DNA of 64,000 nucleotides from Xenopus tropicalis (lineage: Eukaryota; Chordata; Amphibia; Anura; Pipidae), in assembly GCF_000004195.4 (NCBI RefSeq), contig NC_030678.2, positions 153,551,547 through 153,615,546 on the forward strand, read 5' to 3'. Each line of letters begins with the position of its first letter. The stretch's first letter is position 1. The notes beneath the pieces are model-generated. The model worked only from the letters and a program-made list of their open reading frames with translations. It made no database searches and was not told where the DNA came from. Shown here one piece after another: positions 23,867 through 36,614 of the stretch. A program made the translations under genes and the position numbers.

Positions 23867-25519
23867 CAGCACAACCCCCTTTAAGCCCACCAGATTATTA
23901 TTTCAGCACAAAGGACCATACTATACAGTACTGCAAATCTATATATAGTCATTTTGGTATTTGTACTTGAGAAATGTCTATTGCTTGGTTGTTTAAAAGA
24001 TATTACACAATTAAACATCTGTCTTTGATGTGTTATACAGAATAAAACTGTATTTTTAGTCATGAAATATTATGAAATTGATAGTGTGAGAAAAGAAAAG
24101 CAGATAATGTGCAACTGTGGGGCCTGTCATATACTGAAGATTAATTAAAAGCAAGTACAAAGCGCTATGCTACAGACTTGACCTCTGCATGGGCTGGGCT
24201 TGCTGCCAGATTACTTTCATGAGCCAGTGATCTTCTGCCATATGCTTCTTACATAGAGGCTTTGGTGGTGCCAACCTAGCCTGTGATGCTACTACTGGAG
24301 ATAGAAAGAATAGGAAAGAGGAAGACAGGCAAGGGATGACTAGAGTATAGATCCCATACCGCTTAACTGCTAGACTTAACCTACAGTATAGGCACTAAAT
24401 TATCCTGAAACCCAGAATATTTGTCCATCAAGAGTGGATTGTGGGACTAGGCACTTGAGAATGTGCTAAGAATTAAGACTTCACGTGTCCCCAGTGCAGG
24501 GTTTAAATTATTTATATTTGCATTTAAGATTAATTGGTTATTTGTCTTTATATAATGTTTATCTTTGTTACTGCAAACTGTGTGTGTTTTATATTCCTGG
24601 CGGAAGTCTCCTGAGGTGTACTCCTCAGTGCCCACATGTGGAGGCAATATGCCGTAAATCGCAGTTCCCAGTATCTTTTGTAAGCAAAGAGGTTCAGGTC
24701 TGTGGGATTGCAAGCAGATAACAGCTATTGTATGAGTGTGACCCTGTTCTAAAGTAGTGTGCCAAGAAAGGGTTATATATGCATATTGCAGACTTAACTG
24801 CTCATCAGAAACTAATTTCTAAGCCCTGAAGAATATGGATTTGATAGGTGTTTGATTTTTAGGGGAGACTATAATTATGCAACTTGACGGAATAATATTT
24901 TGGCTTCTTTCTGAATGGTTGCAGAAAAGCCAATACAATCTCCACCATGCACTAGATACATAGATACATATTGTTTGCATTAGATACATATTTTGATTCA
25001 CTGGACTGCACTTTGCTAGTTTGCATGTATCCCTAATTAAGGAATTATATGTTCAGCATTTAGTTAGTGTGTTTGGTTTAAGTTGGACCATACCAGCAAA
25101 ACCATCATTATAGCTCATTAGGGTCAGTGTTCAAAGCGCAAAGTTGGATGCAAGTTGGACTAGGCAATTGTGTCTGATGTGTCAAAATGTACACAAAAGT
25201 GAATGTTTCTTTTGCTAAATTTTAGCCCCCTTGTGCTGTAGATTTTCAGAGGGGGATTGCGTCATCTGCAGTGCTTGCCATTGACAATTGTGTGTGATTC
25301 TTTCGTGCAAAAGTCTTCTGCACCTATTGACTCCAGGGTCCCTTAATCCATAGACAATCAGCAATTCATTTATATGAAAGCTAAACATAAAATGATACAG
25401 TCTCCAGTATGCATCTAAACTATTTGCTTGTTAACCATGCATGTGTGGCATAAGAGTAAGGTGTGTGCTGACAACTCTTATGCAATTAGAACCAAATCAT
25501 AGGTATTGTTGTGATACAT
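23867..25519. other. unannotated single-copy stretch
   Basis: Frames of 60-88 codons on both strands near 24450-24720 overlap each other and show no domain. No repeat ends seen. Confidence 0.4.
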
Positions 25520-25522
25520 ATA

Positions 25523-25779
25523 GGGGGAGATTTACAAAGACCCGAACACTCTGAGTGTTCATGCGAACGCTCCGAGCGTATTCTTGATGATTTTTTCACG
25601 GCCGCGCGAAAAATTCAGAAAGGTTCTGCCGCTGTTTGCAATGGTTCGGTATGAAAATTCCGTGAAAATTATTTTTTCGTAAGCATTTTCGTGATATTTG
25701 TAATCTTCAGAAATTTTCATTTCCAATCCGAATTTTTTTCCATTTGGCATTCGAACTCGTGTTTTGATAAATCTGCCCC
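25523..25779 (-). mobile_element. Harbinger-like MITE with ATA duplication
   Basis: Ends gggggagatttac and gataaatctgcccc, flanked by ATA at 25520-25522 and 25780-25782. The interior (gctgtttgcaatggttcggt) is the reverse of that in 13351-13662. About 257 bp, the shortest copy of the group here. Confidence 0.75.
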
Positions 25780-25782
25780 ATA

Positions 25783-26930
25783 GAGTTGTAAGTGTTGTTG
25801 TTCCATTTTTCTATACATTATTGAACACAGCAGCGCAGTGCTCTAAAAATACTTTCCAATACAGCATCACTAATAATAAATGTCCCTACTTTGTAGAGGG
25901 CTAGGAACTTACCCAAAGGACTCGACTTACCCGAAGAGCTCGAGTTTTCTAGGTGGTATTTTCAGGTTGGGGACATTTTTGGTTTATTTATAAGGGTTGG
26001 TTTGAGTTGCATCCCTATTGGAAGTGTCTGGTGATTCTCACATTGCTATAAAAGCAACATGTTGCTCACAAGCGACTGGTTGGGGATCATTGAGCAATAA
26101 TATGAGCAAAGTGCCAGACCTGCCCTGAGAGGCAAGGCATTCTTTCTCCAATTGTAAGCAGCAAAAATAAATGCTGTATACGCCTAAAAAACACAGAAAT
26201 GAGAGCTACATGTACAAAGGGTTGTTAGGGTATTATTAAAGGCTCCTCTTGAAATAAGTGGGCCTCTATCTCTGCAGAAAAAATCTTGATGTCGCTAGAC
26301 TATAGCATTCCAAATGCTTCAACTCTTGGTTACATTATTGCTAGTTAATCAATAGTTGGGCAACGCAACACTGTTCTTGCTATATTTATGTCTATATTAA
26401 GTCGGAACGTGAAATGTAAGTGATTACATATTCTTTGCAACTAGATAGTGTTGATTCTATTTAAATAAAGAATAATTATAATGATGATGCAGTCCCTTCA
26501 GGGAACACAGCCCAAAGTCTTAATAGGAACACAATGTCCACAGAATTTTTTCCCATTGCTATGAAAACAGTTCAAGTGTATGCACAACAAGGGTGCAGCC
26601 TTAAGATGGCCAATCACAGGACACAACAAGTGAACCCTTCGTCCTTCCTAAACCTTGTGGCCAGCTGTTCTGCCAAACCCTGGCGTTAAAAGAGTTTATT
26701 CATTGTTGTTTTTCTTAAAGTAATATTTTGAACTTTCTTCCAGAAACTATAACCTCAGAGGGCTATTTCCCCCCATGATTCTGTAATGTCTCTACTGTCC
26801 AGCTTAATGCAATGTACTTAAATAGGCTTTGAGTAGCTCATAAACACTTCCGACTGCTATAGAATCATAGTGGGCCAACTCTTTTTGCACAGAACCCCTC
26901 AATTGTTGTGGAAACATCTAAAAAAACAGT
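25783..26930. other. mostly unannotated, with a small hAT fragment
   Basis: aacatgttgctcacaagcg and gactggttggggatcatt near 26055-26090 are a reversed, degraded end of the family at 63154. Short direct repeat ggacttacccgaag-like near 25910-25945. The rest is unrecognised. Confidence 0.45.
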
Positions 26931-26935
26931 GCTTG

Positions 26936-27040
26936 CAGGGGCTGAACTACAGAGGTAGCAAACACTGCGGTTGCAAGTGGGCCCAGGAGTGTAGAGGGCC
27001 CAGTAAGGCAATAATTATTGAGTAATTTCAATATATTTTG
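26936..27040 (+). mobile_element. hAT-type MITE fragment
   Basis: aggggctgaactacagagg, gcggttgcaagtgggccc and agagggcccagtaagg follow the pattern of the fragment at 6463. Right end absent. Confidence 0.5.
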
Positions 27041-27084
27041 GTTGAATTGGTCAACTTAGCAATGTTTTGGAGCCCTAAATTGAA

Positions 27085-27355
27085 TTTGTGAGCAACATGT
27101 TTCTCACTGACCAACTGGATGTTGTTCCCAGTGGTCTCAAAGCAGGTGCTTATCTTTTGCTTCCTGGCTCAAAGGCAAGCTTTAGTTGCATAAAATAATG
27201 TGCATTGCCAAAGTCTCCTGTAGGCTGCCAGTTGACGTCGGGTCTACCAATAGCTAATCGCAGTCCATATTTGGCACCCCTAGGAACTTTTTCCATGCTT
27301 GTGTTGCTCTCCAAATTTTTTTACATTAGAATGTAGTTCATGGGTAGAAAATCTT
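27085..27355 (+). mobile_element. diverged copy of the GATCCCCAACC hAT MITE
   Basis: gtgagcaacatgtttctcac, tctcaaagcaggtgcttatc, tctcctgtaggctgcc and catgcttgtgttgctc correspond in order to the intact element at 63154-63459. Terminal repeats are lost. Confidence 0.65.
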
Positions 27356-28715
27356 TGTTACTCCACTAAGTGCCTGTGGATTCCTTCAACCTGCAAGGGG
27401 TGTATTTATCAGTGAATGGATATTTTCCACAATGTTCTCCATTACAATACTATAACTACTCTCGAGTATACTCTTAATGATATAGCATTGGCTTTTGGGT
27501 TCTTTATTCTTTTTGTTGTGGTGAATAATATATACAGAATATACAGAATACAGAATATACTTTTAACACCTACTATTGTACCTGAAAAAGGGCTGGGCCA
27601 AAGAGCTTTGGGATCCACCGCACCATTACCTCCTGATGAGCAGAGAAAGCGACAGATGCAGATAAGTGCTAGATCTTATCACCAATATTACTTAGCACTG
27701 TATGTTATTTTTGTGGTTCCCTAGTGGGGATTTAATTACACATGTGCCCCAGTTTCAGAGAAAATAGCTTGTGACCTTGGTTTAGATTTAAGGCTGACTG
27801 TATAGTAACCTGATTCCCATGGTGGCAATGTGCACACTGGCAATAAGTATCAACATTTGATTGCAAGCTGTGCAACCCTTCAAGTGTAATAGGCAACATT
27901 CATCTCTTACGCTATCAAACTTCTAGCCACACCATACTATGCTCTTCATTTTCGGGCCTAGATGGAGGACAGTATTTTCCTGCTGTACAAGGCAGGACCT
28001 TATACTACTTGGAATGCAATGTTAAGTAAAAGGCCAACATTCTACTAACCAGCTTTCCATCATCCAATATTTCCCCTGGCAGTCAATCTGCCAGAACCAT
28101 TGCATTTTGGTGAAGTGGCCTTTCCACGTATCAAACCTATTTCATGGCTCTTACACACCCCACTGTAACACCACATACACCCATTAACTTATTTTCCTGG
28201 ACATTCCTCTGCCTCTCAGAATCAACCAGCTTTCCATTACAAGTGTAATTCATGTTTGTATGCAACATGAATCCCATTTTCTCGCTCCTTAAGGGTAAAA
28301 ACACACGGAGCTACTAGTAGCTGCTACTTGTCACAACTACAAAAATAGACAATGACTTTTTGATAGTTGTCTCTACATATGTTCTTGAAAATCTTCAAAA
28401 CTTGGGGTGCAAGCACAGTATCTCATGCTTCCTGTGGCATTTATAATGTTGTGCCTCCTGCACTGTTATGTGATTGAATTATTAATCTTCCATTTTCATC
28501 TATATGCAATTCATTCCTCCTTTTTCTCTCTAAAAATATGGCACCAAAAATGGCGTCTGCTTGTTTTAATCAGTTGGGTAAATGAACACACAGTGATTTA
28601 CTGCCATGTTTTTAAGCAGGTTTACCATAGTGTAAAAAATTCCTACAATATGTGTATATAATTAAACTATAATGACACTATAAAAGCCATTTTCTCGCAT
28701 CTCAACTTTGTCTAT
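27356..28715. other. unannotated single-copy stretch
   Basis: A 102-codon plus-strand frame at 27416-27724 has a hydrophobic middle but no recognisable domain and is probably chance. Nothing else seen. Confidence 0.4.
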
Positions 28716-28973
28716 AGTTGGCTGATGTGACCTAACATGTATGTGTGCCCTTGGTTTGTTTGTGTGCAACATAAATCGTATTATCCCAGGGGTGGCCCTT
28801 AGTTCCTAAAAAAAAGAAATGGAAATTTAGAATTACCCAATGGCACATACTACTAAAAAAGTATATTTTTGTAAAAAAGTTTCCTTTAAATAAAGCGAAG
28901 TTTTACATATGAGCTGTTTTGTGCAATATATTTTTATAGAGACCTACGTTGTTCAGGTTATCATTTTCCTCCA
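28716..28973 (+). mobile_element. T2/Kolobok-like MITE, 5'-truncated copy
   Basis: Matches the right half of 22595-23067 in order: ggctgatgtgacctaacatg, tggcccttagt, gtttcctttaaataaagcg, atgagctgttt and tttttatagagacctac. The end gttatcattttcct lacks a clear TTAA. The left half is not found. Confidence 0.7.
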
Positions 28974-29490
28974 AGTCATTTTCTGTATTATACTATACTG
29001 GAAGACAATTCAGCGCTGCCTTCTCAAATAACCCTGTATAAATATAAAAATAAATATGCATAAGCCTCTGTCTATGAAGGATTCAGGCTGCCTTGAGACA
29101 TCGTATTATATATTTATGTGTAACACCTTGGAGAAAAACTAAGCACATTCCAAACATAACTTTCCCCTGCTTTGTCTGTAGCTCTCTTTATAAATCGATC
29201 GGAACATATTTTACTGCTATCATTGTTTGAACTGATCAAATTGCATTTGTCGTGTACCTGCCCCACTACATTAATGTGCACAAAAAATACAAATCCATGG
29301 CAAGGCTTGTAGTTCAAGGGCAGACCCACTTTTCATACAGTTCATTATGCATTCTCACAACACCAGGAAAATGATTGCTGCATATGCCAGAAGCAGATGT
29401 ATCATTTCTGTTTAGGTTACCGAAATCGACAACTGTTTTCGTTGTGTATGAATGAATAGGTTTTTTTGCTCAGCTCCCAAATAACTCAGC
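28974..29490. other. unannotated stretch upstream of the candidate exon
   Basis: No repeat or coding signature. Could contain promoter sequence if the exon at 29716 is real. Confidence 0.35.
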
Positions 29491-29496
29491 TCTGGC

Positions 29497-29584
29497 TATA
29501 ATTTATAGAACAATTACGAACGGCTCTGTTCTAAAGCTAGATCTGCCTCAGTAGTTGAGAGATGAGCCAACTGAGCATGCTCAG
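29497..29584 (+). promoter_or_regulatory. possible promoter region of the 29716 exon
   Basis: A TATA-like stretch tataatttatagaa (29497-29510) lies about 210 bp before the candidate start codon. At 29571-29584 is the perfect 14-bp palindrome ctgagcatgctcag, whose core GAGCATGCTC fits the RRRCWWGYYY half-site of the p53 family. No transcription start is known, so this is a suggestion only. Confidence 0.25.
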
Positions 29585-29715
29585 CAATGTGAGAAGGCTG
29601 CACAGGGGTTTCTGTATCAGAGTAGCTCCTGAGGTGCCCAAGGAAGCATAACTCTAATTGCTGGAAAGCTATTTCTTCTCCTGCTCATCGCCCCATTAAG
29701 GTCACTCTGAAGACA

Positions 29716-29758
29716 ATGATCATTCTGCTGCACCTGATTATTTTCCTGCAAGTAAAAG
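29716..29758 (+). CDS. candidate first coding exon with signal peptide, gene unknown
   Basis: The stretch starts with ATG in a fair context (gaagacaATGA, A at -3). It encodes MIILLHLIIFLQVK and then one base of the next codon before a very strong splice donor, AAAAG|GTAAGT at 29758/29759. The peptide is a short hydrophobic run typical of a secretory signal. The intron would be in phase 1, the usual phase after signal-peptide exons of Ig-superfamily and other modular extracellular proteins. That supports a secreted or membrane protein whose remaining exons lie to the right, mostly outside this window. The family is not recognisable from 14 residues. A chance ORF next to a chance donor cannot be excluded. 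RNA-seq junctions starting at 29758 would decide. Confidence 0.4.
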
Positions 29759-32233
29759 GTAAGTCGGCTGCTGTGTCATTCTTTTCCTGAATGAAAGGAG
29801 CAATGTACACAGTCGTAGGCATTCAGAGTAGAACCTGTCATGTTCTTATTATAAAATGAGCAAAATTATGTTTGTACAGTATGTTCCCAGGCAAATGACA
29901 TAGCCTGCACTGCAACAGCAAGCTTTATTAATTGTCGGAATATTCCCATAAACTCGTTGCCTTCTTTTAGATAGAGCAGCAACCTCACTGAGCATGCTAT
30001 CTTTCTTATTATTATGTGAAATGGTTAAAAAAAGTTTGATTGTCCCACTGTAAAGATACGTACATCATGCTTAAATGTTTGATATGCTGAGAGAATTAGG
30101 AAATATATATATATATATATCACAATTATCTTCTTTACCTGATACCGAGCAAAATAAAAGTATATAAATTCTGCACTATTTATAATAATCAGCTAATAAT
30201 AACTATCTAATTGTTTGCTCACTATCCCGACAATCTTCAATATTATATGTGGTATTTTTTTTATTTGCATTTGCCCTTTGAAACATAAATGAATACCTTT
30301 TTCATGTATAGTATCAGGTGTACAATTTATATTCAGTGTACTTGACCAATATTGTGGCAGTCCTTGATTGCATGTTTAAATACATAATTATGGCTAAAGA
30401 TGATTAAAAAGGCCTGGTTTTACTGAGTGATGCAGGTAACAACATCACTTGTGCAGTTTATGTAGTGAAATCGGCAACACACCGGTCTATAGTGTTGAAC
30501 AAGCAGCTATAGTCGGCTTCTTTGAGTAACCATTCACTATACATAATTTTAAATACTAATTTAGCCCTCTGGGTGACATGTAGATCTCCAGAGAGCTGTG
30601 AGCAGACTTCTGAACTGTTTGTGGCATATCTGAATGTAAAATGAATGGTTTATAAGGTCGCTGTGTATTTACATTTGTGTTTATACTGTTAGAATCTGAA
30701 TGTCATTTACATTTTAGTGTTTGCTCACTGGATAAACGTGTGAATGAAGTGAAGGAACTCTAGGGAATAACTGATATTATCTGTACAGGAATAGAATGGT
30801 TATTTCTGTTACTGCACGCTACAGGTGCTCACTTTAAAAAAAATGAACTTTTCCCTTTATTTATACACTTCCCTTAGCTTAGCTTGCCCTTCAGGGTGCA
30901 TTCATCTTATCTTTAGAACTTGGACACTGAACTTGGATATAATTTATATGTTTGCAGCTTTACCTATTGCCTTTATCATCGGTATTTATTATGTAATGTG
31001 ATATGCAATGTGACTTTCAATATAGGGCTTCTGAGTAACATTCTGCGCCCTGGAGGTGCAGTTCATTCTCCTATTATCACTGTAAAGGGAACAAAATGAC
31101 ACATTGTGCAACATAAACCTAGAAGGGCAGGCATACTGCATTTGAGGATTGCTATAAATTACTATAAACCCCGATAATTGTTTTGGTGGAAAATTAAAGA
31201 ATTTTGTAAACTCTTGACATCTGGATAAATGAATGCAAGACTATAGCATTTATAGCAGATTTTGAAAGGGATAAATGCATAGAAATACCAGTGTCAGATA
31301 ACATTCATTGTTGGTGAATTAATCCGAAATGTTAAGTAAACCATACATTTTTCTCCAGTGTAATCCTGTTCATTTTGGCATTTGTGATTTAGACAGTTTG
31401 CACTGAAGCCGTCTCCCCTATAAGAGATGTTCTCAATGAGAACCTTTATGCTCTGGAGATCTCAAAGCTGTCAAATATCTCTCATTGCTTCTAATAGTGT
31501 ATAGGAGGGAAAATGCCAACTCTGGAAGATTTATCAAACAATAAAGTCACCTGATCTATTAGCTAACTATTCAGTAACAGAGTCTGCTGAGGGATATTTT
31601 AGTAACTCATAACAGTATTGATTAGGTTGATGGTAAGAGCAATACATTTAAGAGTAGGCTGTGGATGGAAGTGGTGTCATAGACCATAAGGCTCATTAGT
31701 TGATGTAAATGGTAGAGCTTCAGTGCTTTTATTTTGTTTTGATGAGTTTGGTCAATGGGAACTTATTCCCAACAGTCTCTTAATAGAAGGGGAATCATAA
31801 TACTATTGATTATGGTCTTATATGTGCCATTTCAACATTATGGTTCAATATATGGGTAGCAACACAGGCATAAAAGCAACGACATTACAAACTTGTGTAA
31901 TGCAAGAGAGTATTTGTTATCAAGCCCTTTCTAATTCTTTCTCCAACATAAATGCTGCGGTAACTCTGTCGCCACAAGAAACGTTCATACCACATTCCAA
32001 GGGTTAAGGGTGGAGAGGCGATACATTAGTAAATGCTGCTCATGCTACAGGACAATAAAGGCCTGAAGAGGTGTCGCTCAATGGAAAACTTAACGATAGT
32101 TTATGTTTTTTTTTTTATCTCTGCTAAACAGTAAGTTGTGTTCAACAGGAAAGTTTAAATGATTTTTTTTTAAAGAAATAGAGTAAGACTTTATACTTTA
32201 TCCTTAAGATAGTCAGCAAATTCAGTAACAAAG
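29759..32233. other. unannotated stretch, possible first intron
   Basis: No repeat family recognised apart from an (AT)n run at about 30098-30121. Relatively transposon-poor for this window, which may mean selective constraint or simply older decayed insertions. Confidence 0.35.
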
Positions 32234-32235
32234 TA

Positions 32236-32540
32236 CAAGTATAGGATCCCGTGTCGGAAAGCCCTTTATCCAGAAAGCTATGGGAAAGCTCTCCCATAGA
32301 CTCAACAATAAGCAAATAATTCAGTTTTTTTTAATGATTTCCTTTTTCTCTGTAGTAATAAAACAGTATCTTGTACTTGATCCTTACTTTGTTGCATGAA
32401 TTCCTATTAGTGACAAAACAATCCTATTGGGTTTATTTAATGTTTAAATGATTATTAGCATGGAGATTCCAATTAGAGAAAGACCCCGTATCCTGAAAAT
32501 CCCAGGTTCCAAGCATTGTAGATAATAGATTCTATACCTA
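32236..32540 (+). mobile_element. CAGGTATGGGA-family MITE, short decayed copy
   Basis: Ends caagtataggatcccg and gattctataccta with TA on both sides. Contains actcccatagactc-like and ttgtacttgatcctta pieces of the internal unit but only one copy of it. Confidence 0.7.
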
Positions 32541-33869
32541 TATCTAATATTTGTTGCTGAACATTGCTTGCCATTGTTACTTTCCCTCCTCTCTCAAGTC
32601 TGTGTGATGTAGAAATATATGAAACTTGGCAGGCATGAAATAAACACGTATGTTGGTGGCATAAGATAAGTGTATTGTAAAGAAATGGAAACTGTTGTCT
32701 AGAAAGCTCTTAAATACTGGCATGTTATTTTTACATTTATATAATCTGTAATAATAAATCAGTGCCGTGGGTGTAACCACATTAGTAAAGATCTATGTTG
32801 GTTGCAATCCTATTGGGTGTTTTATTTTTAATTAGTTTTGGGAGCTGTACGTAATGGTGCTTTCGAATTATGGGATAAGGGAAGACCCCTGTTATGGAAT
32901 TTCCCAGATCCCAAGCATTGTATGCCTGTACTTCTGCCATTTTTACTAAACAAGATGCTGGCGTCTCTAGGGGAGGGTTGCGCATTTGTTATGAATGTGA
33001 TCCTATAGCGGCAAACAACGGCGAACCAATCCGACGCAAACATGTTAGTTGTTATATTTCTTTCCCTGCTGTATGTAAAAAGCCCCCCTTGTCCATTATA
33101 ACAATGTACATAACAGAATAAACTCACTTGACCTTGCATAAACAGGATAATCTTTCAAAATGTTTTTTTATTTAAGTTGCATAAAATTGCATTAAATGGT
33201 AATAGAATTCAGTCTTTCAAACAGTTTTTAATGGCAAGGAAAAAAAACAAGGCTGAGCGATATTTTTAAAGATGATCTAAGGGCACAGTGTAAAAGATCC
33301 TATTCAGAACAGATGTCTCATATTATTTTACCTCAGCGCACAGAAGTAAATGGAAAGAAAAATATCGTTGCTGTGCCTGGACGCATATCTGTGTAGCCAG
33401 ACATATACAGCACTTCTGTGGAGATAGCAGATAATCACAGTAATGACTGTTATATTTGTTGTACTAGTCAGAAAATAAAACACATGCATTCTATGGCTAC
33501 TGAATTCCTGGTGTGGCTTAGAAACCCTATGCAACAGGATATTTTGTTATCTATAAAAAACCTATTAAAGTAGTGGAATAGTTCACTTTACCTTCTTCTA
33601 ATTTGGATTTATGCTTGCATGCCGGATTGTGTTAGAGCAAGGCAGAAAGAGACCTTTACTCCCAGCTATGGCCAGAAATATTCTTTAAGAATATTATATG
33701 CATTGCCCAATATGGCATAGTGTAATAAAATGAACAGTTTTATTATTTTACAAGAGGGAGGTCAAACCTGCAATCTTGTAGCCATTGTAAGCTCACTTAG
33801 TGAGGCAGAACCAAGGAGTTGTAATTCAACAGCTAATGGAAGGCAGACGTTTCACATCCCTCGTGTTAA
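32541..33869. other. mostly unannotated, MITE fragment at 32800-32935
   Basis: caatcctattgggtgtttta and gatcccaagcattgtatgcc are pieces of the CAGGTATGGGA family. The remainder carries only short frames, none convincing. Confidence 0.45.
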
Positions 33870-33871
33870 TA

Positions 33872-34173
33872 CAGGTATGGGATCCCTTATACGGAAACCC
33901 TATATGCAGAAAGCTCCCATAGACCCCATTTTAATCAAATAATTCAGATTGTTAAAATGGATTTCCTTTTTCTCTGTAAAAATAAAACAGTGCTTTGTAT
34001 TTGATCCCAACTAAGATATAATTAATCCTTATTGGATGCAAAATAATCCTATTGGGTTTAATGTTTTATTGATTTCTTAGTAGACTTAAGGTATGGGGGT
34101 CCAAATTATGGAAAGACCTCTTATCCAGAATACCCTTGGTTCCGAGGATTCTGGATAACAGGTCCTATACCTG
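33872..34173 (+). mobile_element. CAGGTATGGGA-family MITE, single-unit copy
   Basis: Starts caggtatgggatccctt after TA (33870-33871) and ends ggtcctatacctg before TA (34174-34175). Holds one copy of the internal region (tgatcccaactaagatat). About 302 bp, so this is close to the unexpanded form of the family. Confidence 0.85.
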
Positions 34174-34195
34174 TACTTCCAGGAAACAAAAATTA

Positions 34196-35210
34196 CAGGT
34201 ATGGGATCCGTTATCCGGAATACCCATTATCCCGAAAGCTCAGAATTAGGGGAAGGCCATCTTCCATAGACTCCATTTTAATAAAATTATTCACATTTTT
34301 GATTTTTTAAAAATGATTTTCTTTGGCTCTCTAATAATAAAACAGTACCTTGTACTTGATCCCAACTAAGATATAATTACCCCTTATTGGGGGCAGAACA
34401 GCCCTATTGGGTTTATTTAATGGTTAAATGATTCCCTTTTCTCTGTAATAATAAAACAGTACCTGTACTTGATCCCAACTAAGATATAATTACCCCTTAT
34501 TGGGGGCAGAACAGCCCTATTGGGGTTATTTAATGGTTAAATGATTCCCTTTTCTCTGTAATAATAAAACAGTAACTGTACTTGATCCCAACTAAGATAT
34601 AATTACCCCTTATTGGGGGCAGAACAGCCCTATTGGGTTTATTTAATGGTTAAATGATTCCCTTTTCTCTGTAATAATAAAACAGTACCTGTACTTGATC
34701 CCAATTAAGATATAATTACCCCTTATTGGGGGCAGAACAGCCCTATTGGGTTTATTTAATGGTTAAATGATTCCCTTTTCTCTGTAATAATAAAACAGTA
34801 CCTGTACTTGATCCCAACTAAGATATAATTAATCCTTATTGGGGGCAGAACAGCCCTATTGGGTTTAATTAATAGCTAAATGATTCCCTTTTCTCTGTAA
34901 TAATAAAACTGTACCTGTACTTGATCCCAACTAAGATATAATTACCCCTTATTGGGGGCAGAACAGCCCTATTGGGTTTATTTAATGGTTAAATGATTCC
35001 CTTTTCTCTGTAATAATAAAACAGTACCTGTACTTGATCCCAACTAAGATATAATTAATCCTTAATGGGGGCAAAACAATCCTATTGGGTTTAATTAGTG
35101 TTTAAATGATTTCTTAGTAGACTATTTAACTACGGAGATCCAAATAAGGGAAAGTCTCCTTATCCAAAAAACCCCAGGTCCTGTATTCTGGAAAACAGCT
35201 CTCATACCTG
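34196..35210 (+). mobile_element. CAGGTATGGGA-family MITE with about seven internal units
   Basis: Begins 22 bp after the previous copy (TA at 34194-34195), ends ctctcatacctg before TA at 35211. Internal units of ~113 bp (acagtacctgtacttgatcc, taattaccccttattggg, gggtttatttaatggtt) repeat about seven times between 34340 and 35100. The first and last units are the most diverged, as expected for expansion from the middle. Confidence 0.88.
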
Positions 35211-35212
35211 TA

Positions 35213-35599
35213 TTCATTTTCTCAAGTTTGGGCCACAAGACTTTGTATTGTCCCGGGTTCTGCCTTTAACCACAGATGCCAGCGTATTGCTGTTTAATGG
35301 AATTTAAAAAAAAAAAAAGACTGTTCCGAGAAAACGATAATATTAACAGCATATTCATACACTGACAGTGTTTATGTACCAATGTGATAAAAACCTAATA
35401 AACTCAAAGATACACTTTAAAAACAAGTTTTCATCCCTTTTTGGTAAAATAATCCCGTCAACAAATCACAGGTGCAATTTTCAATTTATTTGCTAATTTC
35501 TAGGTAAAAGGAGAAATATTAAATCATTTCCAAACAATTCAGCATGGGGATCCGTTATCCCTAAAACATTATCCAAAGAGCTCTAAAATACAGCAGTGT
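35213..35599. other. unannotated, with a MITE scrap
   Basis: catggggatccgttatccc at 35545 is a piece of the CAGGTATGGGA family. A12 run near 35308. No gene. Confidence 0.4.
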
Positions 35600-35636
35600 G
35601 ATTTACCATAGAATCTTATATGAATATGGAATTCAG

Positions 35637-35945
35637 GTGGCATTTACTAAAAAATCACGGCAAAATCGACTGAAAAAATACAAGGGCAAAAACCTGTTGA
35701 GATCATGTAGAAATCAATTGCAGATGTTTTACAGACGGAAGATCTTTCTTTGCTTCTTGGTTTTATGTTTTTGGGTTTTTTACACTGGCATTTGTGCGAC
35801 AATGTGGAAAAGTAGCGGTTTTCATGTTTTTTCCGTGACTTTTTTTCATTCATTCTTTTTCAACTTGGATTTTTTGATAAATAACTGACATTAGTGGATA
35901 TGAGTTTTAGAAAAAATATATAAAACCACAAAAATCTGAATGCTA
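35637..35945 (+). mobile_element. MITE related to 17481-18185
   Basis: Begins tggcatttactaaaaaatc, contains gttgagatcatgtagaaatc and gacggaagatctttct, ends tgctaataaatccccgcc. The 96-codon frame here is incidental. Confidence 0.6.
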
Positions 35946-36610
35946 ATAAATCCCCGCCCTAGATCCCATACCTGTACTATACCTGGAGAATATTAAATTA
36001 GAAAGTAAACACTTTAGTAAACTCGTGTCGACACTCGTGCCACAGTATCATTCTTCTCAGCGGCATTTCTGGGGCTGCTGCGATTGTGGCAATAATCTTC
36101 AGTAAATATTTGCGAGACAACTTAGGCAGCAAGAAAGCGATAAAAGGTGATAATATACATTTGTGCCTGAAAATCTGCAATGACAGAAGTGCTTGCACAA
36201 ACCTGATCTTGTATTTTTTCTGGTGTTTTTTGTAGCACAGGTCATTATCGCTGTCTATCACACCTTAGTTAATGGATGCCAAAGTGCCTTGTACTGAAAG
36301 CTCTGCACTCTGCAGTTTTAATCGTACACAGGGTGCCAAGCACAATCGGCACAGACTATTGCCTTAGGTGCAAGTGTTCTCTGCATGGGCACCTTCTTAG
36401 GTGGTGGCAAATAGGACTCTTGCCCCAAGCTCTGTGCTTGAAATAGGGCACTGTCACCCACTGCTGCTAGTTGTTGCCATAGTTATGGAAATGCATAGCT
36501 TCAGTATTGCCATTAATACAGCAACAAAAGTAAGCAGTCACTTAGCATTATGAAGTCACATAATGACATCATTGCATTACCCTGTCAGGTAAAACCAGCC
36601 CATGCACTTC
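35946..36610. other. unannotated stretch
   Basis: An 87-codon minus-strand frame at 35998-36261 has no domain. The start of the interval has a stray cccatacctgtac MITE end. Confidence 0.35.
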
Positions 36611-36614
36611 TTAA

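Noticed and set aside
27416..27724. 102-codon frame with a hydrophobic segment; also a GGGCTGGGCC patch resembling a PLE module
   Set aside because: No domain; the patch lacks both a CTGANGA box and GAAAC.
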